64,000 nt of DNA, from contig NZ_JADEWZ010000017.1 in NCBI RefSeq assembly GCF_015207425.1, positions 1-64,000 of the forward strand, written 5' to 3'. Source of the DNA: Lusitaniella coriacea LEGE 07157 (GTDB taxonomy: Bacteria > Cyanobacteriota > Cyanobacteriia > Cyanobacteriales > Spirulinaceae). The position numbers were made by a program, and so were the translations under genes. This document shows positions 33,470 through 39,989 of the stretch, in pieces; position 1 is the stretch's first letter; the number at the start of each line of letters is the position of its first letter. The notes under the pieces were generated by a model. The model was given only the letters and a program-made list of their open reading frames with translations, was not told the origin of the DNA and made no database searches.

Positions 33470-34004
33470 AGATTGTTAGCAATACTCCTCAAATCGAAGT
33501 AAGAGATGAAGCTCACACAATACGATCGATACTTACGCATTAGCTAACGAAAATAATCAAGCGTTCTTCCCCTGTTTAATGAAATATATAGCGTTTTTCA
33601 GGGTCATGAGAGATCGACTTTTCCCCTTTACCCCGCAGCCGAGAAAAGGCGTACCTCATCACTGCGAGAAGTGCTATAGTCCGATCGAAGGAGTGCCAAA
33701 AGCTAGTTCTCCAAAAACTTTCCCCAAGTTCGATCGATCGAGATTGAAATCGATAAACAGCGATCGCGCGTACCGAAATATCTGAATAATTAAGCAATAA
33801 ATTTCGATAAACTAATTTTCAAAAAGCCGATCTAACCTTTTCCAAAAAGCCAAGGAAGCGCAAAGATGAGCGTGCAGCCGAGGACAGATCTTTTCAGGAT
33901 CGTGCAACAGCTTACAGGTTAGGTGTGATTTAGCTCAAATCGTTATTGCAAAGCCAAGCGGTATAATAGCCACCTGGCGATCGCGCACACAGGGGTAATA
34001 GACA
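33470..34004. promoter_or_regulatory. intergenic region with a possible promoter of the metalloprotease gene
   Basis: The 535-bp interval has no supported gene. A perfect -10 hexamer TATAAT lies at 33962-33967, 37 bp upstream of the metalloprotease ATG. No convincing -35 hexamer is at the right spacing. A HIP1 site falls between the hexamer and the start codon. The rest is AT-rich and carries HIP1 sites only. Confidence 0.4.
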
Positions 34005-36803
34005 ATGAAAAAAAAACAGTTTTGGATATTATTAATCGTAGGAGTTTGTCTGTGGAGCCTTCTTTTCCTAATAAAACAAAGTTTCCCAACCCAGGCAAAA
34101 CTGAAAAATGACGCAGCAATTATTCACCCTAATTCTTTGTCTGAGAACCGACCGATCTCGTCACCCTTAAGAGCAAAGAAAAAAACAAAATCTTTTGATG
34201 AGATCGCGAAAAATACGGAAAAAATTTCAGGATTGTTTACGCTTTACCGAGACAAAGACAAAAATAAACTTTACTTAGAAATTCAACCCGAACAACTTAA
34301 CAAAAATTACCTGTGCATCATCACCCTTTCTCGTGGGATTGGGGATGGATTTTTGCTGAATGGGTTATCCCTGGATAATTTTTTGTTCCACTTCCGCCGC
34401 GTAGGAGATAAAGTTCACTTTGTTCTCCCCAATCTCAACTTTCGTGTGCGTTCTGACGAACCTTTGGGGAAACTACCGGAAAACTCCTTTAGCGATTCAG
34501 TTCTTTACGCACTCGATATTGTTAGCATTCATCCCACTCGAAAAACACTACTCATCGACCTCAGCGATTTATTTTTAGCACGCGACGATCTTCCCGGACT
34601 CAACCAACGTTTACCCTTTCTCCTCGGCGCGCCCTATACCCTAGATTCAGACAAGTCTTATTTTGGCGATGCGCGAGCCTTTCCCTTCAATCTAGAAATC
34701 GAGACAATTTATGGGTTCTCAGCCAAAGGAGAAGAAGCCTTTTTCAACTACCTACCCACTGTCCCTGACAGCCGTGCCTTTAATCTCTCTGTCCACTACA
34801 GCATTTCCGAACTATCCGCCAATAGCGATTATATTCCTCGTTTAGCGGACGATCGCGTGGGCTATTTTGTCACCACCTACAAAGACCTCTCTGATAATCG
34901 CCGCCGCGATGCCTTTGTGCGCTACATCAATCGCTGGAAATTGGAACCCTTAAACCCGCAAGAAGCCCTCTCTCCCCCCAAAAATCCCATTATTTTTTGG
35001 ATTGAAAATACCGTTCCTAAAGAATATCGCGCGGCGATCCGCGAAGGCATTCTCATCTGGAATTCTGCTTTTGAGCAGGCGGGATTTAAAAACGCCATTG
35101 AAGTTCGGCAAATGCCCGATAATGCCCCCTGGAACCCCGCAGACGTGCGCTACAACACCATTCGCTGGTCGAATTCCTTAGAAGCTGCATTTCTCGGTAT
35201 TGGTCCGTCTCACGTCAATCCCTTAACGGGACAAATTCTAGATGCAGATATTGTGATTGATGCCAATGTCGTGCGTTCTATTAAGGATGAGTACCGCAAT
35301 TTATCGAGTTTGAACGAGTCTACTCCTTCCCTCGCTGCTCGCAGTGCGAATTGGTGCGAAGGCGATTCACTATCCCCCATTTCAGTTGGGACAAAACTGC
35401 CACCATTTTTCCGCCAGTGGATGGAAGAACAAGATCTTTGTTTGAATTTGGCAGCACAACAGGAACTGACTGTCGGTCCCCTTGCTCTCTCCCTGCTGAA
35501 GGGGATTACTCCCACGAGTGCAACGATGGGAGAATACGTGCATCAATTTTTGCGTCACCTTGTTGCTCACGAAGTCGGACATACATTGGGTTTGAGGCAT
35601 AATTTCCACGGGAGTACGATGCTTGCACCCCACACCTTGAACGATACGAGTATTACGCATCAGGTGGGATTGGTCAGTTCGGTTATGGATTATGTCGGCG
35701 TTAACTTAGCACCCCAAGGAGTCGAACAGGGAGACTACTATCCTGTGATCGTGGGACCTTACGATCGATGGGCAATTGAGTACGGTTATAAATTTAGCGG
35801 AGAACGGTTCCCAACAATGGAGCGCCGTTTTTTGGAGCAAATTGCTCGCAGAGCGCAAGAGGAAGAGCTGGCTTATGCAACAGATGAAGATTTACGCGGT
35901 TTTCTCGACCCTGACGTGAATACCTTCGATTTGAGTAATAACGTACTGCTTTATGCCCAGTGGCAAATGGATAATGCGCGTCGGATGTGGGAGCGTTTGG
36001 AGAAGCGGTATCCCCAACAGGGATCGACCTATAGCGATATTCGCGCTCAGTTTAATACGGTCTTTTTCTATTATTTCCGACAGGCTCGTTTGGTGACAAA
36101 CTATATTGGTGGAAGTTCGTTTAACCGAGGTCATCCTAGCGATCCCAACGGACGCTTGCCTTTTGAACCCATTTCGGTGGAAAAGCAGCGCGAAGCACTA
36201 GAAGTATTGCAGAAGTACGTGTTTGCACCTGATTCTTTCATCTTTTCCCCAGACTTGCTCAATCAATTAGCGCCGTCTCGTTGGAATGATTTTGGATTGC
36301 AAGCGCGTTCTGGACTGGATTATCCGATTTTGGATAATATTTTGGCACTGCAAAAGCGCGTGTTGCGATCGCTTTTGTCTAATGCTCGTCTCAATCAATT
36401 GCGTAACTTGGAGTTGAAAACACAACCCGATCGCGCGCTGACCCTTCCAGAACTGTTTAACACCCTACAGGAGGGGATTTGGACGGAGGTGTTGCACCCC
36501 AATCGCGAAACCTTGAATATTTCCAGTATCCGCCGCGCGCTTCAGCGCGAATACCTTGATTTGTTGACTAAGATGGTGCTGCGACGTTCTGAGGTTCCTG
36601 AAGATGCGCGCACTCTCGCTTGGTATCAATTAAACCAGTTGGAAGGGAGTTTGGAGGAGGTGTTAGATCGCGCCGGAGATCGTTTGGATGGTTATACTCA
36701 AGCACATTTGTTTGAGACGCGCGATCGAATTCTCAAAGCACTCAATGCGCCGCTTCAATCCAAGCAGCAGTTGGGGAAGCAGGGAATAGGGAACAGGAAA
36801 TAG
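34005..36803 (+). CDS. large secreted or membrane-anchored zinc metalloprotease (DUF5117/DUF4953 type)
   Basis: The protein has 932 residues. Residues 1-27 form a signal peptide or signal anchor (FWILLIVGVCLWSLLFLI). The catalytic zinc site is HEVGHTLGLRH (His522, Glu523, His526, His532), an HExxHxxGxxH motif, followed by the Met-turn SSVMDYVG. The long N-terminal beta domain (about 60-330) and the C-terminal helical part (about 640-920) fit the zinc-dependent metalloprotease family with DUF5117 and DUF4953 regions. It should act outside the cytoplasm. The last residues (KQGIGNRK) are translated from a heptanucleotide repeat, so the C-terminus may be a recent extension. Confidence 0.88.
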   Translation: MKKKQFWILLIVGVCLWSLLFLIKQSFPTQAKLKNDAAIIHPNSLSENRPISSPLRAKKKTKSFDEIAKNTEKISGLFTLYRDKDKNKLYLEIQPEQLNKNYLCIITLSRGIGDGFLLNGLSLDNFLFHFRRVGDKVHFVLPNLNFRVRSDEPLGKLPENSFSDSVLYALDIVSIHPTRKTLLIDLSDLFLARDDLPGLNQRLPFLLGAPYTLDSDKSYFGDARAFPFNLEIETIYGFSAKGEEAFFNYLPTVPDSRAFNLSVHYSISELSANSDYIPRLADDRVGYFVTTYKDLSDNRRRDAFVRYINRWKLEPLNPQEALSPPKNPIIFWIENTVPKEYRAAIREGILIWNSAFEQAGFKNAIEVRQMPDNAPWNPADVRYNTIRWSNSLEAAFLGIGPSHVNPLTGQILDADIVIDANVVRSIKDEYRNLSSLNESTPSLAARSANWCEGDSLSPISVGTKLPPFFRQWMEEQDLCLNLAAQQELTVGPLALSLLKGITPTSATMGEYVHQFLRHLVAHEVGHTLGLRHNFHGSTMLAPHTLNDTSITHQVGLVSSVMDYVGVNLAPQGVEQGDYYPVIVGPYDRWAIEYGYKFSGERFPTMERRFLEQIARRAQEEELAYATDEDLRGFLDPDVNTFDLSNNVLLYAQWQMDNARRMWERLEKRYPQQGSTYSDIRAQFNTVFFYYFRQARLVTNYIGGSSFNRGHPSDPNGRLPFEPISVEKQREALEVLQKYVFAPDSFIFSPDLLNQLAPSRWNDFGLQARSGLDYPILDNILALQKRVLRSLLSNARLNQLRNLELKTQPDRALTLPELFNTLQEGIWTEVLHPNRETLNISSIRRALQREYLDLLTKMVLRRSEVPEDARTLAWYQLNQLEGSLEEVLDRAGDRLDGYTQAHLFETRDRILKALNAPLQSKQQLGKQGIGNRK

Positions 36804-36858
36804 GGAATAGGGAACAGCGCCTGACAGCAAGGCAGAGGGCAGAGGGCAGGTGGCAGAA
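36780..36858. repeat. STRR-like heptanucleotide repeats (GGGAAYA, then GGCAGAG)
   Basis: Imperfect copies of GGGAATA/GGGAACA run from about 36782 to 36818, followed by GGCAGAGGGCAGAGGGCAG at about 36831-36849. The first part overlaps the last codons and stop of the metalloprotease gene. The same unit forms a nine-copy tract at 57459-57521. Short tandem heptamers are a known feature of filamentous cyanobacteria. Confidence 0.75.
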
Positions 36859-37016
36859 GGTTTCTCAATCTCCCCGTCTTCCCAATTGGTAATTGGTAAT
36901 TGCGAATTGAGGTCGAGGGATGCTGAGGTTTCCTCAGCATATCCAATCGACCTGTTGCGAATTGTTACCCCGTCTTCGTATCAGTCTCATTCACAATTTA
37001 AATGCATAGCAGCTTA

Positions 37017-37934
37017 TCACCGGGACTTTGTTTGAAATTCAGCTAGGGTTTGCGCTAAAGATTGAGAATGGGACCAACCGACAAAGCCGCTATACAAGCA
37101 ATCTCCGGTAGCATTGGCGAGGAAAATATGCTCGATTCCCATTCCATTTTTCCAGGTTCGTAGAGTAAGTCCATTATTTAGCGCGATCGCGCGTTTTGCT
37201 TTGGAAAAATGCCGGGGATGCGCGTCAGTCATACCGGGAATGGCGCGGAGTCTTTCAATGATTGGGCTGGCGACATCGGGAGGCGCAGCAGGTGTAAGGA
37301 CGGGATTTTCCCAAAAATTGCGAATCAGGGGAACGAGTTGCGGCGAATTTTTGAGTTGGGGATGAGAGACTCCTTCTAGGCGAATAAATTGGGTTCGCGC
37401 GCATTGAGTACTACCCAGGGAAATCGTACCATCGCTGCCATTGTCAATATCCCCTGCAATAACGAGAGTGGGAATTTCTGCGGCGATGGATTCCGCGATC
37501 GCGCGGCGATTCGTTCCCAAGTCCCTCGCAATGCCAATTCCCCATCGAAAGGGATCGATAATGCGAGCGAGATCCGCACCGCCAACAGGAGAAGCCACTA
37601 AAATCAGAGAGTGAACGCGCGATCGCCATTCCGGATGACGATGCAACAATTCCAACCAAATTAACCCTCCCATTGAATGACCGATAATTCTCAGAGGGGT
37701 TTGGGGATATTCAATTAACGTCTGTTTGACCTGTCCTTCGAGGTTTTGAATTAACGGTTCGATCCTCAACCAGGTTTTGAACCATCCTAAATCCGGCACA
37801 ATCGCCTTGGTTCTTGGGGTTGCGAGAGAATGGGTTAGGGACGCGATCGCGATCGCGTTATCCGCCCATCCGTGTTGGGCGTATAAAATAAAATCTGGAG
37901 CATTTTTGACAGTTGTGGTTTGGAATGCGCTCAT
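37017..37934 (-). CDS. alpha/beta hydrolase
   Basis: The protein has 305 residues. The nucleophile elbow is GHSMGG near residue 95, the oxyanion region HGWADNAI lies near residue 20, and a late GVSHPQL supplies the likely catalytic His near residue 190. The C-terminal 100 residues (from about 205) are an extra domain not usual in the core fold (PIIERLRAIPGMTDAHPRHF, then KRAIALNNGLTLRTWKNGMG). The substrate is unknown; a lipase or esterase is possible. It is divergent from the NUDIX gene. Confidence 0.85.
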   Translation of the reverse strand: MSAFQTTTVKNAPDFILYAQHGWADNAIAIASLTHSLATPRTKAIVPDLGWFKTWLRIEPLIQNLEGQVKQTLIEYPQTPLRIIGHSMGGLIWLELLHRHPEWRSRVHSLILVASPVGGADLARIIDPFRWGIGIARDLGTNRRAIAESIAAEIPTLVIAGDIDNGSDGTISLGSTQCARTQFIRLEGVSHPQLKNSPQLVPLIRNFWENPVLTPAAPPDVASPIIERLRAIPGMTDAHPRHFSKAKRAIALNNGLTLRTWKNGMGIEHIFLANATGDCLYSGFVGWSHSQSLAQTLAEFQTKSR

Positions 37935-37986
37935 CTCACCAATTGCTTAAACTTGCTCCAAGTATAAAAATATGTGAGGGAATAAA

Positions 37987-38457
37987 TTGATGATCGATGA
38001 CAGTTGGTATCAGCGTCCACCTCAACTTTCGGAATCCATTTCAGCCGGTGGTGTAGTCGTTCGTAAAGAAGCGGATCGAATTTATATTGCTGTTGTGAAG
38101 GAAGCCAATCGACCAGAATATGTCCTTCCCAAAGGTCACGTCGAACCAGGAGAAACCATTGAGGAGGCGGCACATCGAGAAATTGAAGAAGAAGCGGGAT
38201 TAACGGATTTAAAATTACTTGCCAAGCTTGGCATTCTCGAACGTCTCAGTTTTAAGAAAAGAGACTGGAAAATCATTCACTATTTCCTTTTTACCACCGA
38301 TCGCGCCGATGGAAAACCCACCGATCCTCACATCAACTATCAATTAGGCTGGTTCCCCTTAGACGAGTTGCCACCCTTCTTTTGGCCAGAGCAAAAAAAA
38401 CTCGTAGAAGATAATCTAGAATTAATTCATCAATCAATCAGCGATAGTTCCTCATGA
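37987..38457 (+). CDS. NUDIX hydrolase
   Basis: The 156-residue protein has the complete Nudix box GHVEPGETIEEAAHREIEEE followed by AGL (about residues 54-76). It hydrolyses a nucleoside diphosphate linked to another group; the substrate is not predictable. The DUF2358 gene begins inside the stop codon (ATGA overlap at 38454-38457), so the two are translationally coupled. Confidence 0.92.
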   Translation: MMIDDSWYQRPPQLSESISAGGVVVRKEADRIYIAVVKEANRPEYVLPKGHVEPGETIEEAAHREIEEEAGLTDLKLLAKLGILERLSFKKRDWKIIHYFLFTTDRADGKPTDPHINYQLGWFPLDELPPFFWPEQKKLVEDNLELIHQSISDSSS

Positions 38458-38918
38458 AAACTAGCACTACAGCAACCTTAAATGAAGCGGACTATCAAAC
38501 GCAAGTTCGGCAAGTTATTACAACCCTTCAAGCCGATTTACCCACATTGTTTGAACGGGATATTTCCTACGCTATTTACACCCAAGATATTGCTTTTTCC
38601 GATCCCATCAGTGCTTTCAAAGGGAAGTTGAATTATCGGATTATTTTCTGGACGTTGCGATTTCACGCTCGTTTATTTTTTGAGTCAATTTATTTTGACG
38701 TTCATTCGATTCAACAAACCGAAAAAGAGATTATTCAAGTGCATTGGACGGTGCGCGGAAAATTACGTCTTCCTTGGCAAGCCAATCTATTATTCAATGG
38801 CGACTCAACCTATCGTCTCAATAGGGAAGGGTTAATTTACGATCATTGCGATCGGTGGGATCGAAAACCCACTGAAATTTTAAAGCAATTTTTACCCGCG
38901 CGATCGCGCGAGAATTAA
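38454..38918 (+). CDS. DUF2358 family protein
   Basis: The protein has 154 residues. The pattern LPTLFERDISYAIYTQDIAF, then DPISAFKGKLNYRIIFWTLR, then RFHARLFFESIYFDVHSIQQ, and TYRLNREGLIYDHCDRWDRK is characteristic of DUF2358, a family of cyanobacteria and chloroplasts with an NTF2-like fold. Function is unknown. Its tight coupling to the NUDIX gene suggests a shared role. Confidence 0.85.
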   Translation: MKTSTTATLNEADYQTQVRQVITTLQADLPTLFERDISYAIYTQDIAFSDPISAFKGKLNYRIIFWTLRFHARLFFESIYFDVHSIQQTEKEIIQVHWTVRGKLRLPWQANLLFNGDSTYRLNREGLIYDHCDRWDRKPTEILKQFLPARSREN

Positions 38919-39002
38919 GGATTGAAAACCTTTGCTAAAGATCGCGCTCACTTTCAATCCGATCTCTAAACCCTACGCGCCTTCTAAAATACTCGGTTTT
39001 TT

Positions 39003-39329
39003 TCATTCGCGAACCCAAACCTGTCGTACCAAAATGCTCATCACCTCGCCTTCATTTGTCGTTGGAATTAAAGGACTCCACGCACCCACTTCCGCATAAC
39101 CCAAGACGTGTAGCGCGTGAATCGCACCTCTGACGGTTTTGGGAGAACCAATGAGTAAATGTTTCAGGGGTTCCCTGTGGGGGATTTCCGGTTGGCGTAG
39201 CGGACAGCAGGGAGAAGCTTCTGTTGATGTTGTGCTGGGATTGGCGAGAAAACTTTGTGCCATTGGGTTTGAAATTACTTTAGCTAGCGAAAGTTTTTGG
39301 GGAGGTTCGGTTACAACGTTCTTAGACAT
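39003..39329 (-). CDS. small conserved cyanobacterial protein
   Basis: The protein has 108 residues. The C-terminal half (LKHLLIGSPKTVRGAIHALH, then VLGYAEVGAWSPLIPTTNEG and VMSILVRQVWVR) is a well-formed strand-helix-strand pattern typical of a short family seen across cyanobacteria. The N-terminal half is low-complexity. No function is known. It is divergent from the XRE regulator gene, with 118 bp between them, so regulation by that protein is possible but unproven. Confidence 0.65.
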   Translation of the reverse strand: MSKNVVTEPPQKLSLAKVISNPMAQSFLANPSTTSTEASPCCPLRQPEIPHREPLKHLLIGSPKTVRGAIHALHVLGYAEVGAWSPLIPTTNEGEVMSILVRQVWVRE

Positions 39330-39447
39330 GGGTTTTACTCAATGAACGTAATCCTATTAGGTCACATTATGCCATAAATGCGATCCATTAGGCATACATT
39401 TACTTTGTTTAACGCCTCTGACACGATGGTTTCGAGGGAAACGCTGT

Positions 39448-39708
39448 ATGGACAGAGGTATGGGGAAGGCAGGGGAAGCGCTCAAACAAGTTCTGAAGAC
39501 TTACGGTATTAGTCAAAACAAACTTGCAGTTGCACTGGGAATCGAGCGAGGTAGTGTTTATCGCTGGGTTCACGAAATTCGAGATCCAACCGCAGAAACA
39601 GTTCGAGAAATTGTCACGGCACTCGGGAAACTCGAACCCTCAGCAGCCGGGAAGTTTATCGAGTTATATTTGGGAGATTTGGTGGAAGAGGAGGAGGAAG
39701 GATCTTAA
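39448..39708 (+). CDS. XRE-family helix-turn-helix regulator
   Basis: The 86-residue protein has the HTH at about residues 18-45 (YGISQNKLAVALGIERGSVY, then RWVHEIRDP). The remainder (ETVREIVTALGKLEPSAAGK, then FIELYLG) matches the compact cyanobacterial XRE family, whose members normally begin near MGKAGEALKQVL; a start at 39460 is therefore also possible. A perfect 28-bp palindrome lies 13 bp after its stop. The HEAT-NACHT gene begins 281 bp downstream on the same strand. Confidence 0.88.
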   Translation: MDRGMGKAGEALKQVLKTYGISQNKLAVALGIERGSVYRWVHEIRDPTAETVREIVTALGKLEPSAAGKFIELYLGDLVEEEEEGS

Positions 39709-39720
39709 TGAAATCTATCT

Positions 39721-39748
39721 CCCCTTCTCCCAAATTTGGGAGAAGGGG
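39721..39748 (+). terminator. perfect 28-bp palindrome, probable terminator and REP-like element
   Basis: CCCCTTCTCCCAAA is followed at once by its exact reverse complement TTTGGGAGAAGGGG, forming a 14-bp stem with no spare loop bases. Sequences of this form, followed by GCTGGGGGATGAGGG as here, recur in many cyanobacterial genomes. The position 13 bp after the XRE stop codon fits a terminator or mRNA-end structure. Confidence 0.7.
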
Positions 39749-39989
39749 CTGGGGGATGAGGGCGAGGTTTCAGTGCCTATCACGCCACTGCTATTGAAAT
39801 CGTGGACTAAATTTCGATGCAATCCCTTGTTTCTGGCGGAAAATGCTCTCCAGACAAGTATGGGGCAGATAAACTTTGTTTGAGAATTCAGACGTGAATC
39901 CGTAAACAACGGAGTGCAACTGTATAACCTAAAGTAGGCGCGCTTAAAAGTGCGAACGGGCTGCCAATTGCTGTGCTTTCCCCAGAAAA

